Positions 15,975 to 25,898 are shown, counted from the stretch's first letter. The stretch: DNA of 64,000 nucleotides from CATQHS01 sp963422655 (GCA_963422655.1 OY730440.1:1054001-1118000), one strand, 5' to 3'. Notes: a model not told the origin generated them from the letters alone. Numbers and translations: made by a program.

Positions 15975-18253
15975 CTCAAGACGTCCAGCCCTCGCTCGGC
16001 GATGGCTTCCTCGTTGCCCACCAACTCAAGGCACTGTTCGGACAGGGCAGGACGTTCGACGGACAGCGGACGGCCCTCTTCGTCGACTTTGATTCGGCCG
16101 ACCCGGACCCCCTCGAAGAAACCGGCCAGCGCCGCTACCTCCCTATAGCAGGCTTCGATCTCGGCGCTGGTCCAAGAACGAGCCACCGTACCGGTGGCGA
16201 TGGGCTCCAGGATCCGGGCCACCACCGGAGCGGCCACCAGGCCGCCGAAACCGGATTCCTCGAGAATGACGGCCACCACGATCTCCGGTTCGTTCACGAC
16301 CCTCCGCTCGGGCCACGACGCCGGCCCGAAAGCAGCAAACCAGGCCGAGTCCGCCTCGCCGTCCCGTTCGGACGTCCCGGTCTTACCCGCCACCGGCCAC
16401 CGATCGAGCGGGAAGGCGACGCCGAAGTCGCTGGGAACGTTGAAGGCTCCATAGGCTGTGCCGCGGAGGAGTTGACCATCGCCGGACAGGCTGGGAAGAG
16501 TGTAGGCGGTCACCCCGTTCAGGCCGTCCAGCAAGGGGTCGCTGACTTCTCTGGGCCATTGGAGCTGGCGGCGGATCCGAGGCTCGAAGGATTGAAGGAC
16601 GTCGCCGTCGGGGTCGACGACCTTGGAGGCGATGTTGGGCTGGTGGAGCCGGCCCCCGTTGGCGACGGTGGCATAGACGTTGGCTATCTGGAGCGGGGTG
16701 ACGAGCACATCGCCCTGGCCGATGGCCAAGTTGACAGTGTCGCCGGCATACCACTGGTCGCCGCTACGCCCGAATACGCCCCTGCTGAACTGGAGGTCGA
16801 AATATTCCCGGTCGGGAACGGCACCGACGCGCTCATACGGCAGCGATATACCGCTACCGGTGCCGAGGCCGAAGGCCCGGGCCGCGTCCTGAATGCCCTC
16901 ATCCAAAGGCTCGGGTCGCTGAAAGAACCCCTCACCGCCGATCCTGTAGAAGTACGCGTCGCTGGAAACGGTGATGGCGTCACGCAGATCCACTCCCCGC
17001 GAGCAGCAGTACGGGCTCTCGAATACGCAGGTGTCGCTCTCTTCGATACAGAACGGATACCGGTAAGTGCCGGTGTCGTGGTAGAAATCGTCCACCGCCA
17101 GTAGGCCGCCTTCACTGATGACACCCTGGGTCAGCCCGGCGTAGGCGGTAACTACTTTGAAGGTCGATCCGGGCGCGTACTCTCCTTGGATGGCCCGGTT
17201 CAGGATCGGGGAGAAGTTCTCCTCGGCGGTCAATATATCGAACATCCGCTGGGAGATGCCGCCCACGAAATCACGGGGGTCATACGTCGGGAACGACGCC
17301 ATGGCCACTATCGACCCGTCTCTGGGATCCAGAGCTACCGCCGCCCCGGCCGAAGCCACCGGCTCGATGCCGTCCTCGTCATCCGGAGGGCGGTCCCGGG
17401 CTCGAGCCAGTCCCCGGCGAAGCTCCTCCTCCACCATACGCTGGATGTCTATGTCGATGGTCAGGTACACGTCGTTGCCGGGTGCAGGTTCGCGGCTCAG
17501 ATCCTCGTGCTCTCGCACGATCTCGTCAGAGGAATTCACCTCGTACACTCTCCGGCCCGGAACACCCCGCAGCACGTCTTCGAAGATGCGCTCCACCCCG
17601 GTCTTGCCGATCTCGTCGTTGGGCTGGTAGGTCTTCGCGTCGATCCGGGACTGGTCGATGCGAGCGTTCTGGATCCGGTAGTCGGCTGTCGTCACCGGGC
17701 CGACGTAACCGAGCACGTGAGCAGCTACATCCCCGTAGGGGTAGGCGCGAATGGTGCGCCGGTCGACCGAGACCCCGGGGAAGAGATCGGGCCGCTCCCC
17801 CAGATGAACCAACAGGGCGGTGTCGATGCCGAAAGCGACGGGAACCCGCTCGAAAGGCCCGTACTCGGGGTCGGCGAGCCGAGCGGCGATATCGCTCACC
17901 TTCGTGAGGTGGCCCGACTCGCTCAACAACCCGGCCAGCTCGAGTAGCACCTCTTGCTGCTCGGAAGGGTCGAGGGCGGTGTCGAACTCCCGTCGATCGA
18001 TCACTACGACCCGGACCACCTCATTGCCGACGATGAGCCTTCCATTGCGATCGAAGATACGGCCTCTGGTCGCCTCCTCGTTGACAATCCTCAGCACGTT
18101 GGCCGTGGCCACAGCCTGCAGTTCCTCGCTCTCGAGCACTTGGAGGTACCACAGGCGAGCTAGCAGGGCCGCGAACAACGACACAGCCACCATCCCCAGA
18201 ATCCGAAGCCGGAAACGCTGGCGATCGTCGGTTTCGAGATCGGCGGCAACCAT
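15971..18253 (-). CDS. mrdA: Penicillin-binding protein 2, elongasome transpeptidase
   Basis: PBP2 crosslinks peptidoglycan made by RodA. The 760-residue protein has one N-terminal membrane anchor (about 15-37), a pedestal/dimerisation domain (60-260) and a transpeptidase domain with the nucleophile motif STFK in APGSTFK, an SSD in TVSSDAYFY at the SxN position, and KTGT. About 60 residues longer than the usual PBP2, mostly from a loop with cysteines (CIEESDTCVFESPYCC) before the SxN motif. Those closely spaced cysteines could form disulphides outside the membrane. It is 15 bases from mreD. Confidence 0.94.
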   Translation of the reverse strand: MVAADLETDDRQRFRLRILGMVAVSLFAALLARLWYLQVLESEELQAVATANVLRIVNEEATRGRIFDRNGRLIVGNEVVRVVVIDRREFDTALDPSEQQEVLLELAGLLSESGHLTKVSDIAARLADPEYGPFERVPVAFGIDTALLVHLGERPDLFPGVSVDRRTIRAYPYGDVAAHVLGYVGPVTTADYRIQNARIDQSRIDAKTYQPNDEIGKTGVERIFEDVLRGVPGRRVYEVNSSDEIVREHEDLSREPAPGNDVYLTIDIDIQRMVEEELRRGLARARDRPPDDEDGIEPVASAGAAVALDPRDGSIVAMASFPTYDPRDFVGGISQRMFDILTAEENFSPILNRAIQGEYAPGSTFKVVTAYAGLTQGVISEGGLLAVDDFYHDTGTYRYPFCIEESDTCVFESPYCCSRGVDLRDAITVSSDAYFYRIGGEGFFQRPEPLDEGIQDAARAFGLGTGSGISLPYERVGAVPDREYFDLQFSRGVFGRSGDQWYAGDTVNLAIGQGDVLVTPLQIANVYATVANGGRLHQPNIASKVVDPDGDVLQSFEPRIRRQLQWPREVSDPLLDGLNGVTAYTLPSLSGDGQLLRGTAYGAFNVPSDFGVAFPLDRWPVAGKTGTSERDGEADSAWFAAFGPASWPERRVVNEPEIVVAVILEESGFGGLVAAPVVARILEPIATGTVARSWTSAEIEACYREVAALAGFFEGVRVGRIKVDEEGRPLSVERPALSEQCLELVGNEEAIAERGLDVLR

Positions 18254-18268
18254 CGAGCCCTCTGATCG

Positions 18269-18757
18269 TCAGGTCTTCGAACTCGACCCGACAGCCCATC
18301 TGACCAGCGGGATCACCATAGGGGCGGCCACTGCGTTCACCGACGAAGCAATCACCGCTATAGGTACCAAATCGCCATCGACCAGCCCCCTTTGGCCCAC
18401 CAGCTCGCCGAGCAGTGCATAAAGGGTCACTGCGCCGGTCGTAGCCATGAAGGCGATAGCTGCGACTTGGAGTCTGGTGTCGCGGAACAACCCCTCTTCG
18501 ATGCTGCCCACCGCGTAGGCAACCAGAGCAAAGGAGATGGCCGAGAGCCCGAGAGGCGTTTTGAGATAGAGATCCCAGATCAAGCCGATACAAAAGGCAA
18601 TCACCGAACCCCGACCGGACCCGGCCGATATACCAGCCAGCACCGCTACCAACACCAGCAGCTCGGGAGCCACACCACCGATCCGTACGTCCACGAAAAC
18701 GGTGAGCTGCAACAGCAAGGCGGTCAGGCCCACTGCGACCATCTTCAACCCGGTCAC
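18269..18757 (-). CDS. mreD: Rod-shape-determining membrane protein MreD
   Basis: A 162-residue protein with four to five hydrophobic segments. It matches MreD by size, topology and position between mreC and mrdA; sequence conservation in this family is low. It overlaps mreC by 4 bases. It helps couple cytoplasmic MreB filaments to the wall-synthesis enzymes. Confidence 0.85.
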   Translation of the reverse strand: MTGLKMVAVGLTALLLQLTVFVDVRIGGVAPELLVLVAVLAGISAGSGRGSVIAFCIGLIWDLYLKTPLGLSAISFALVAYAVGSIEEGLFRDTRLQVAAIAFMATTGAVTLYALLGELVGQRGLVDGDLVPIAVIASSVNAVAAPMVIPLVRWAVGSSSKT

Positions 18758-19626
18758 GGTTGACTCACCACATCGGGTTCGGTGTCGCCGAGAGGCGCCA
18801 CCAGGAGCACGGTCACGAAACCCAGATCCCTGGTGTCGACAGCCAGCGCCACCGAAACCACCTGTGCCAACCCGCCTTTGACGTCGGAGACATCCGTGAC
18901 CCGACCGACGGGAATGTCAGCGGGATAGCGGCTCTCAGCGGCAGTGACGACGGCGCTGCCCACGGCCGGGATTGGGCCGGGTTGCCCGGTCTGGAGCCCG
19001 TGCAGCCCGGCATCCACCACGAAGGCGGTCGGATCACCGGCCACGCCGTGGCCCAAGCCGACGTCATCGGTGTCGACGAGGCGGACACCGATGGTGAAGT
19101 CGGGACTGCTTATCAGCTCGACCGTACTGTGATGAGTGTCCACCGTCTCGATCCGGCCCACTAGGCCCGATCCCGTGATCACTGCCATACCAGCCTTCAC
19201 GCCATGGCGCCGACCTTTGTCGATAGTGACGACATCGTCGGCGAAGTTCCCTACCAGATCGCGTATCACCGTCGCCGTAACTCGTTGCATGTCTCCGGCA
19301 TATTCGATCTCGGTGGCTTCCAGGAGACGCCGGTAAGCCTCGCGGTTGGCTTCGATCTGGATCGACTCGCCCCGAAGTCGCCCTAGTTCTGCTCGCAACT
19401 GCTCGTTCTCGTTGGACAGGTCGTCGTACTCCCACGCCGCCGTCCACAGATCACCCAGCGGTCCCAGCACCGTATCGGTGACAGCCACCAAGGGCCGAAG
19501 AAGATCCCTCAGCCCGCTCTGCACCGTCTCGAGAGGCCCGTAGTTGCGGAAGTCGAGCGTCAGCAGAGCCAGAGCAGTCAGGACCAGTAGCAGCAGGCGA
19601 TACCGGGACCGCCTGGCAACCGCCAT
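18754..19626 (-). CDS. mreC: Rod-shape-determining protein MreC
   Basis: The 290-residue protein has an N-terminal membrane segment (RLLLLVLTALALLTLDF), a coiled coil (about 68-105, NENEQLRAELGRLRGE) and the periplasm-side beta domains with VTATVIRD and the VITGSGLVGRI strand, all typical of MreC. It is a scaffold that activates PBP2 and RodA. It lies 13 bases after mreB in the same operon. Confidence 0.93.
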   Translation of the reverse strand: MAVARRSRYRLLLLVLTALALLTLDFRNYGPLETVQSGLRDLLRPLVAVTDTVLGPLGDLWTAAWEYDDLSNENEQLRAELGRLRGESIQIEANREAYRRLLEATEIEYAGDMQRVTATVIRDLVGNFADDVVTIDKGRRHGVKAGMAVITGSGLVGRIETVDTHHSTVELISSPDFTIGVRLVDTDDVGLGHGVAGDPTAFVVDAGLHGLQTGQPGPIPAVGSAVVTAAESRYPADIPVGRVTDVSDVKGGLAQVVSVALAVDTRDLGFVTVLLVAPLGDTEPDVVSQP

Positions 19627-19639
19627 AGTTTGACGCTGA

Positions 19640-20677
19640 TCACAGATCGCTCGAGGTCAGCACCACTTCCCTGAGCGATTCGAACTCCTCGAGCACTTGA
19701 CCGGCTCCTATCACCACCGCGTAGACGGCATGGGGAGAAACTTCCATAGGCATGCCAGTTTCGTGGGACAAGCGCTCACTGATGCCTCGCAGGAGAGCAC
19801 CGCCGCCCGCCAGCTTGATGCCGCACTCCATGAGGTCGGCGGCCAGTTCGGGCGGGGTCTCGTCGAGCGTGCTGCGGACCGCATCGGTGACTGAAGTCAT
19901 AGTCTCTTCAAACGACTCTCGGATCTCCTCCGAATTGATAATCATCGTACGGGGTAGTCCAGTTACGAGGTCGCGGCCCCGGATCTCGGCTCGTATCTCC
20001 TGCTCCAAGGGCCAGACCGAACCCATCTCAAGCTTGATCTGCTCGGCTGTTCGCTCTCCCAATGACAAGGAGTGCTCCTTGCGCACGTACTGGATTATGG
20101 CTTCGTCGAACTCATCGCCCCCGACCCGGATCGATTCGCTGGCCACCACCCCCCCGAGGGAGATAAGGGCCACCTCGGTGGTTCCCCCGCCGATGTCGAT
20201 GATCATGTTCCCGACGGGTTCTTGTATCGGCAAACCGGAGCCGATGGCCGCGGCCACGGGCTCTTCGATGATGTAGGTCTGCTTTCGGGCCCCCGCGAAC
20301 TCGGCCGCTTCCTGGACGGCTCGCTGCTCGACCCCGGTGATGCCGGACGGCACCGCTATGACCATCCTCGGCTTGGACCACCGGTTCTGGCTCACTTTCT
20401 GGATGAAGTAGCGCAGCATCTTCTCGCACACGTCGAAGTCGGCGATCACACCGTCTCGCAACGGACGGATGGCCTGAATGTGAGATGGGGTTCGACCGAT
20501 CATGCGCTTGGCTTCCACTCCCACGGCCAAGGGCTTGCCGTCGTAGGTGTTTATTGCCACCACCGACGGCTCGTTGAGCACGATGCCCTCACCCCGCACA
20601 TACACCAGCGTGTTGGCCGTGCCCAGATCCACGGCTACGTCTCTTCCCATGAATGATCCGAAACCTGTAGCTACCAT
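19640..20677 (-). CDS. mreB: Actin-like rod-shape protein MreB
   Basis: MreB forms membrane-associated filaments that position cell-wall synthesis. The 345-residue protein has the actin-fold phosphate loops (VDLGTANTLVYV and IDIGGGTTEVALI) and the adenosine motif GGGALLRG. The ATG at 20677 has GAGG 6 bases upstream; an alternative ATG at 20650 (MGRDVAVDLG) matches the usual family start, so the first 9 residues are uncertain. It leads the mre operon. A rod-shaped cell with lateral wall growth is expected. Confidence 0.96.
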   Translation of the reverse strand: MVATGFGSFMGRDVAVDLGTANTLVYVRGEGIVLNEPSVVAINTYDGKPLAVGVEAKRMIGRTPSHIQAIRPLRDGVIADFDVCEKMLRYFIQKVSQNRWSKPRMVIAVPSGITGVEQRAVQEAAEFAGARKQTYIIEEPVAAAIGSGLPIQEPVGNMIIDIGGGTTEVALISLGGVVASESIRVGGDEFDEAIIQYVRKEHSLSLGERTAEQIKLEMGSVWPLEQEIRAEIRGRDLVTGLPRTMIINSEEIRESFEETMTSVTDAVRSTLDETPPELAADLMECGIKLAGGGALLRGISERLSHETGMPMEVSPHAVYAVVIGAGQVLEEFESLREVVLTSSDL

Positions 20678-20825
20678 TGACAGCCTCGAGGAGCATGCGG
20701 ACGATATCCGAAACGACGAGCAATCGACAGGAGAACCTGTTCAACCGCTACTGAGGGACCATTGTAGGACCAGACCACGACTTGATTGCAACCGAAACTC
20801 CCAACGCCGTCATCGGAACCGGCCG

Positions 20826-21251
20826 TCAGGGTCGATCAGGCATCGCCATGGCGGGAAAGAAGATCCCGATCTCGCGTCGGGCGGAGGCCTCTGAGTCGCT
20901 CCCGTGGATCAGGTTTTCGGTCAGCTTCGTCCCGAGATCGCCTCGGATCGTGCCGGGTCCGGCCAACAGCGGATCGGTCGCTCCCATCATGTCCCGAACA
21001 ACCCTCCAGGTGTCTCGGGGGCCCTCAACAACGGCGACCAGCACCGGCCCCCGGCCCATGAAGGCCACGAGATCCTCGTAGAAGCCCTTGCCCTCATGCT
21101 CGTAGTAATGACGGGCCAGCGTTGTGGTGTCGAGCATCCGGAGCTCGACAGCGGCCAGCCCGAGACCCTTACGCTCGAAACGGCCCAGTATCTCGCCTAC
21201 CAAGCCGCGTTCGACGGCATCGGGTTTGACGATTACGAGGGTTCGATCCAT
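20826..21251 (-). CDS. ndk: Nucleoside diphosphate kinase
   Basis: Ndk equalises NTP and dNTP pools through a phosphohistidine. The catalytic His lies in NLIHGSDS; KPDAVERG at the N-terminus and the length of 141 residues are standard. I start at ATG 21251 (MDRTLVIVKPDA) because a TAATCT box lies exactly 7 bases upstream, which makes the GTG at 21257 impossible for a leaderless transcript. folC lies 25 bases upstream on the same strand. Confidence 0.95.
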   Translation of the reverse strand: MDRTLVIVKPDAVERGLVGEILGRFERKGLGLAAVELRMLDTTTLARHYYEHEGKGFYEDLVAFMGRGPVLVAVVEGPRDTWRVVRDMMGATDPLLAGPGTIRGDLGTKLTENLIHGSDSEASARREIGIFFPAMAMPDRP

Positions 21252-21258
21252 AACCACC

Positions 21259-21264
21259 AGATTA
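21259..21264 (-). promoter_or_regulatory. Predicted leaderless -10 box of ndk
   Basis: TAATCT, then GGTGGTT, then ATG at 21251. The box lies between folC and ndk, so ndk probably has its own promoter as well as any readthrough from folC. Confidence 0.55.
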
Positions 21265-21275
21265 TCGTCGGACCG

Positions 21276-22574
21276 TCACAGATCGTGAGCAAGTGCTCGT
21301 TTGGCGGCTCCGACCACGGTGAAGGAACCAACCACGATGATGGCGTCGTCCGAGGTCGCCTGCGTCGCAGCCCGGTCGATGGCGGCCTCCACGTCGATTG
21401 CCGCCTCACAGGCCGCACCCAACGAGGCGGCGGCGGCGGCGATCTCAGCGGCCGGGATGCCCCGGACGGTGGGAGCGGTACAGGCAAGGACGAGATCGGC
21501 TTCGGAAACGTCGAGGGCCTTCAGCACGGTCAACGGATCACGGCCGTTCTGCATACCCACCACGATGAAGCGGCGTCCATCCGTCGCGAAGTCTTCGGTC
21601 AACGTCGCCATTGCCGCCCGAGCTCCGTCGGGGTTGTGAGCGCCGTCGAGGACCAGTAACGGATGCCTGCCGACGATTTCGAACCGACCCGAGACCCGAA
21701 CCTCCGTGAAAGCCTCGGCCACGACGTCATCGGAGAGGGCCGCGTCGAAGAACGCTTCGGACGCGGCCACTGCTACGGCCGCGTTGTCGGCTTGGTGCCG
21801 TCCATGAAGCGACAGCATCACCGAGTCGTAGCGATGGCGGGGAGTGTACAGGTCGAGGAGTCGCCCGCCGACAGCGAGCCGGTCACCAGCCACGCCGAAG
21901 TCGCGATCTCTTGCAACGACAGAGCTCGACGGCCCAGCTCTGAAGATGGCCTGGAGGTCGGGATCGGTCTCGCCCAGTACCAAGGCCGACCCCGCTTTGA
22001 CGATGCCGGCTTTCTCGATGGCGATGCGACGGCGCCAATCCCCGATCCCGTCGGTGTGGTCACGACCCACGTTGGTCACCACCGCCACCTGCCCGTCGAC
22101 CACGTTGGTGGCATCGAAACGGCCGAGCATGCCCACCTCCACCACGGCCACGTCGACGGCCACGTTCGCGAAGTGGTGCAACGCGGCTGCGGTCACCGTC
22201 TCGAACCAGGTCACGTCCATTCCCACGTGGTCGGCGAGGCGAGCCACATGACCTATGGCAGCGCCGAAGTCGTCGGCGGCGATGGGCTGGGAATCGACAC
22301 AGATCCGCTCCGTGACCTCCAACAGGTGAGGGCTGGTGTAGGCCCCGACTCTCAGGCCCATGGTCTGCAGCAGGCGAGCCGTCATACGCACCGTCGATCC
22401 CTTGCCGTTGGTACCGGTGACGTGCACCACGGGAAAGGCGGTCTGGGGGTCTCCCATGGCATTCATGAGCTGTCTCATGGGTTCGAGGCTCAGACCAAAG
22501 TGACGCCCGGCTCGGGGCTGGGCCTCGTAGTTGATCAGGCTGTCGAGATGGTCGACTGCCTCGTCGAAGTCCAC
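21276..22574 (-). CDS. folC: Folylpolyglutamate synthase/dihydrofolate synthase
   Basis: FolC adds glutamates to folates and makes dihydrofolate from dihydropteroate. The Mur-ligase-like fold shows the P-loop HVTGTNGKGST, the ATP-site region and the C-terminal LDGAHNPDGA. The frame is open up to an ATG at 22673, but that would overlap clpX by 80 bases and add residues unlike the family. I prefer the GTG at 22574 (VDFDEAVDHLDSL), 19 bases after the clpX stop. The start is therefore approximate; the identification is firm. Confidence 0.92.
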   Translation of the reverse strand: MDFDEAVDHLDSLINYEAQPRAGRHFGLSLEPMRQLMNAMGDPQTAFPVVHVTGTNGKGSTVRMTARLLQTMGLRVGAYTSPHLLEVTERICVDSQPIAADDFGAAIGHVARLADHVGMDVTWFETVTAAALHHFANVAVDVAVVEVGMLGRFDATNVVDGQVAVVTNVGRDHTDGIGDWRRRIAIEKAGIVKAGSALVLGETDPDLQAIFRAGPSSSVVARDRDFGVAGDRLAVGGRLLDLYTPRHRYDSVMLSLHGRHQADNAAVAVAASEAFFDAALSDDVVAEAFTEVRVSGRFEIVGRHPLLVLDGAHNPDGARAAMATLTEDFATDGRRFIVVGMQNGRDPLTVLKALDVSEADLVLACTAPTVRGIPAAEIAAAAASLGAACEAAIDVEAAIDRAATQATSDDAIIVVGSFTVVGAAKRALAHDL

Positions 22575-22593
22575 TTGGGGGCAGGCGCGAAGA

Positions 22594-23862
22594 TCAGCTG
22601 GCTCGACGGGAGCGGGCTTCGCTCTCGTCCATCCTGGGCAACAAGGTGGGATTGACGTTGCTGAGCACGACATTGCGGTCGATCACCACAGTGGCGACGT
22701 CGTCGCGGCTCGGGAGCTCGTACATGATATCGAGGAGCACCTCCTCCATGACCGCCCGCAAGCCGCGAGCACCGGTCGCTCGTTCGATCGCCTCGTCGGC
22801 GACGGCTTCGAGCGCATCGGGAATGAACTGGAGATCAACCTTTTCGAACTCGAACATCTTGCGGTATTGCTTCACCAAGGCATTGCGGGGCTTGACCAGG
22901 ATCTCCACCAGCGCGTCTCGTTTGAGATCGTGGACCGCGCCCACTACGGGCAGCCGTCCGATGAACTCGGGGATGAGCCCGAACTTGACGAGGTCTTCGG
23001 GCAGCACCTCCCCGAAGATGGCGCCGAGATCTTTCTCCTCGAGCTTGCGGATATCAGCACAGAAACCGACTCCGCAGGTTCCGACGCGGTTCTCCACGAT
23101 CTTCTCGATACCAGCGAAGGCTCCGCCGCAGATGAACAAGATGTTGGTGGTGTCGATCTGGATGAACTCCTGGTGGGGGTGCTTGCGGCCCCCTTGAGGC
23201 GGCACCGCGGCCGAGGTGCCTTCGAGGATCTTCAGAAGTGCCTGCTGCACCCCTTCACCGGATACGTCCCGGGTGATCGACGGGTTCTCGCTCTTGCGGG
23301 CGATCTTGTCGATCTCGTCTATATAGATGATGCCGGTCTCGGCTTTTTTGATATCGTAGTCGGCGGCCTGAATGAGCTTGAGAAGTATATTCTCCACGTC
23401 CTCACCCACATAGCCCGCCTCGGTGAGGGCGGTGGCGTCCGCGATCGCGAAAGGCACGTTGAGCATCCGGGCCAGGGTCTGGGCCATGAGCGTCTTGCCG
23501 CAGCCGGTGGGTCCGATGAGCAGGATATTCGACTTCTGGAGTTCGACGTCGGGGTTGATGCTGGAGTCGAGCTGGATCCGCTTGTAGTGGTTGTAGACGG
23601 CTACCGACAGGATCCGCTTGGCGTCGGACTGGCCCACGATGTAATCATTGAGAAACCTGTAGACCTCCCGAGGGGCGGGAAGCTCTCCTAGCGAATAGTC
23701 AGAGGTCTCGGACAGTTCTTCATCGATGATCTCGTTGCACAACTCGATGCACTCATCGCAGATGTACACGCCCGGGCCGGCAATGAGCTTCTTGACCTGC
23801 TTTTGTGACTTCCCGCAGAAGGAGCACTTCAAGAGGTCGCTTCCCTCACCAAGCTTGGCCAC
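22594..23862 (-). CDS. clpX: ATP-dependent Clp protease unfoldase ClpX
   Basis: ClpX recognises tagged proteins, unfolds them with ATP and feeds them to ClpP. The 422-residue protein has the N-terminal zinc finger (CSFCGKSQ and CDECIELC), Walker A GPTGCGKT, Walker B IIYIDEIDKI, and the IGF-loop region GLIPEFIGRLP. The GTG start has GGAAGG upstream. It follows clpP on the same strand with an 18-base gap. Confidence 0.97.
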   Translation of the reverse strand: MAKLGEGSDLLKCSFCGKSQKQVKKLIAGPGVYICDECIELCNEIIDEELSETSDYSLGELPAPREVYRFLNDYIVGQSDAKRILSVAVYNHYKRIQLDSSINPDVELQKSNILLIGPTGCGKTLMAQTLARMLNVPFAIADATALTEAGYVGEDVENILLKLIQAADYDIKKAETGIIYIDEIDKIARKSENPSITRDVSGEGVQQALLKILEGTSAAVPPQGGRKHPHQEFIQIDTTNILFICGGAFAGIEKIVENRVGTCGVGFCADIRKLEEKDLGAIFGEVLPEDLVKFGLIPEFIGRLPVVGAVHDLKRDALVEILVKPRNALVKQYRKMFEFEKVDLQFIPDALEAVADEAIERATGARGLRAVMEEVLLDIMYELPSRDDVATVVIDRNVVLSNVNPTLLPRMDESEARSRRAS

Positions 23863-23880
23863 GATGTCGCCTTCCCCCGA

Positions 23881-24522
23881 TCAGCCGACCGCAGTGATCG
23901 CGTTGGTGCTGTCGACCACACTACGCATTTCGATCACCTCGTCGATCACTCCGTAGTCCCTAGCTTGTTGCGCCGTCATCACGAAGTCGCGGTCGGTGTC
24001 GGCGGCGATCTTGTCGATGCTCTGGCCGGTGTGATTGGCCAGCACTTGTTCCAGTGACGCCTTGAGTCGAGCAATCTCGGCTGCGATCAGCTCGATGTCG
24101 CTGGCCTGACCAGATGCTCCGGCGTAGGGTTGGTGAACGAGTATGCGGGCATGGGGCAAGGCCAGACGCTTGCCCTGCGCTCCAGCAGCCAACAGGACGG
24201 CGGCAGCGGAAGCAGCCTGGCCGAAACAGATGGTGATGATATCGGGCTTGATGTACTGCATCGTGTCGTAGATGGCGAACAAGGCATTGATGTCGCCCCC
24301 CGGACTGTTGATGTAGAGGTTGATGTCCTTGTCGGGGTTCTCCGACTCGAGGTGCAATAACTGGGCACAGATGAGGTTGGCTACGACATCGTCGATTGGC
24401 GTGCCCAAAAAGATGATGTTCTCCTTGAGGAGCCGGCTGTAGAGATCGAAAGCCCGCTCACCCCGGTTGGTCTGCTCCACCACGGTGGGCACCAGGTAGT
24501 TGCGGGGTCGGGTCGAGATCAT
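23881..24522 (-). CDS. clpP: ATP-dependent Clp protease proteolytic subunit
   Basis: ClpP is the serine-protease barrel partner of ClpX. The nucleophile Ser is in GQAASAAAVLL, the His in ILVHQPYAG, and the Asp in the TDRDFVM region. Length is 213 residues. Only one clpP lies here, whereas many actinobacteria have clpP1-clpP2 in tandem; a second copy may be elsewhere. Its ATG overlaps the tig stop by 4 bases. Confidence 0.96.
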   Translation of the reverse strand: MISTRPRNYLVPTVVEQTNRGERAFDLYSRLLKENIIFLGTPIDDVVANLICAQLLHLESENPDKDINLYINSPGGDINALFAIYDTMQYIKPDIITICFGQAASAAAVLLAAGAQGKRLALPHARILVHQPYAGASGQASDIELIAAEIARLKASLEQVLANHTGQSIDKIAADTDRDFVMTAQQARDYGVIDEVIEMRSVVDSTNAITAVG

Positions 24523-25898
24523 GGGCGATGCACCTCCACGTCATCTTCGAGTACGTCCATCACGCTCTCACCAGTCTCTCCGGGATCGCCGTCGGCCGGA
24601 AGCTCCAATAGCTCGGGATCAACGACCTCACCTTCAGGGTCGACCAGCACCGCGTGACCTACAACCCACCCCAGAGCTGCTCGCTTGCTCAGTCTGATTC
24701 GCAGGGCCGACATCCGACCGTTTTCGGTCAGTCGGCTCCGAAGCACTTCGACGTCGACAGCGGAGTCGTCGGCCAGCTCTTCGAGCTCCCCCTCGACGTC
24801 GCCGTCCTCGACGACCAGTCCCTCGGCCGAGGCCACCGCTCTGAGGGCCAAGTCCACCTTCGCGGCCTGGATTGCCGGTTCCCTGAACTGCTCGGTGATC
24901 TCTTCGACGGACCGGCCGGTGGACTCGAGATCGCGACCCTGCCGCTGGAGCTGGGCATCGAGGTCGTCCATCCGAGCCATGACCTCATTTTCGATCATGG
25001 CCTCGGGCGGGTCTTCGCTGACCAAGTCGGCCAAGGCTTCGACAATACCCTGCTCTCTGGCCATCCGGCACTGCAAGACTCGCAGTGACGACTGACGGTT
25101 CTCGACCGCGACTCGAAACTCGGTTGCCGTGCCGTACTCGGTGTGGGCCGCCACCAACTCGTCATCGAAGTCGGGTAGCACCGTCTCTGAGACTTCCTTG
25201 ACCAACACCCGGAAACAGAGCCGGAGGGCCTCTTCGGGATCGGGGTGCTCAGCTTCGAACTCCAAGATGTCGCCGGCCCTGGCTCCACGCAGGTTCTCGT
25301 CGATTTCGGCCACCACCGCTCCGGTCCCGACCTCGTAGTCGTAGTCCGATGCGGTCAGACCGTCGATGGTCTCGGCGCCGACGGTGCCGGTGATGTCGAC
25401 GGTGACGTGGTCGCCGTCGACAGCGGGCCGATTCACCGGGACCAGTTCGGCAAAGGTGCCGCGAAACCGGTCGATCTCCGAGCTGACGTCAGCCTCGTCC
25501 AACGAGGGACCGGGGATCTCGATGCGCAGATTCTCGTAACCGGCGATCGAGACGCAGGGCCTGACCTCCACGACGGCCCCGAAAGACATCGAACCCGACT
25601 CTTGGCCGTTGGTGATCTCGATCTCGGGCAAAGCGATCGCGTCCACGTCGTGTTCGATGACGGCTCGGGCGTAGTACTCGGGAACCGAGGCCTTCAATGC
25701 CTCGGAGCGTCCGGTCTGGTGCCCGAGCTGGGCCTCGAGGAGGCGTCGGGGGGCTCGGCCCGGCCGGAAGCCCGGCATCCGGATCTGGCCGGCCAAGCGC
25801 TTGAAAGCGTCGTCGATGGCGACCTCCAGCTCCGCCTCGGGGACCTCGACGGTCAGCTTGACGCGGTTCTCACCGAGAGTCTCGACGCTGCTCCTCAC
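24519..25898 (-). CDS. tig: Trigger factor chaperone
   Basis: Trigger factor binds the ribosome tunnel exit and folds nascent proteins. The ribosome-binding domain carries GFRPGRAPRR, followed by an FKBP-type PPIase domain (about 155-240) and the helical C-terminal chaperone arms, ending in an acidic tail. The frame runs up to a GTG at 25931, but I prefer the GTG at 25898 (VRSSVETLGENRV) because a TACACT box sits 7 bases upstream and no Shine-Dalgarno exists. tig-clpP-clpX is a standard operon for protein quality control. Confidence 0.95.
   Translation of the reverse strand: MRSSVETLGENRVKLTVEVPEAELEVAIDDAFKRLAGQIRMPGFRPGRAPRRLLEAQLGHQTGRSEALKASVPEYYARAVIEHDVDAIALPEIEITNGQESGSMSFGAVVEVRPCVSIAGYENLRIEIPGPSLDEADVSSEIDRFRGTFAELVPVNRPAVDGDHVTVDITGTVGAETIDGLTASDYDYEVGTGAVVAEIDENLRGARAGDILEFEAEHPDPEEALRLCFRVLVKEVSETVLPDFDDELVAAHTEYGTATEFRVAVENRQSSLRVLQCRMAREQGIVEALADLVSEDPPEAMIENEVMARMDDLDAQLQRQGRDLESTGRSVEEITEQFREPAIQAAKVDLALRAVASAEGLVVEDGDVEGELEELADDSAVDVEVLRSRLTENGRMSALRIRLSKRAALGWVVGHAVLVDPEGEVVDPELLELPADGDPGETGESVMDVLEDDVEVHRP

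Noticed and set aside
22574..22673. Upstream ATG for folC
   Set aside because: It would overlap clpX by 80 bases and add a cysteine/proline-rich leader unlike the family.
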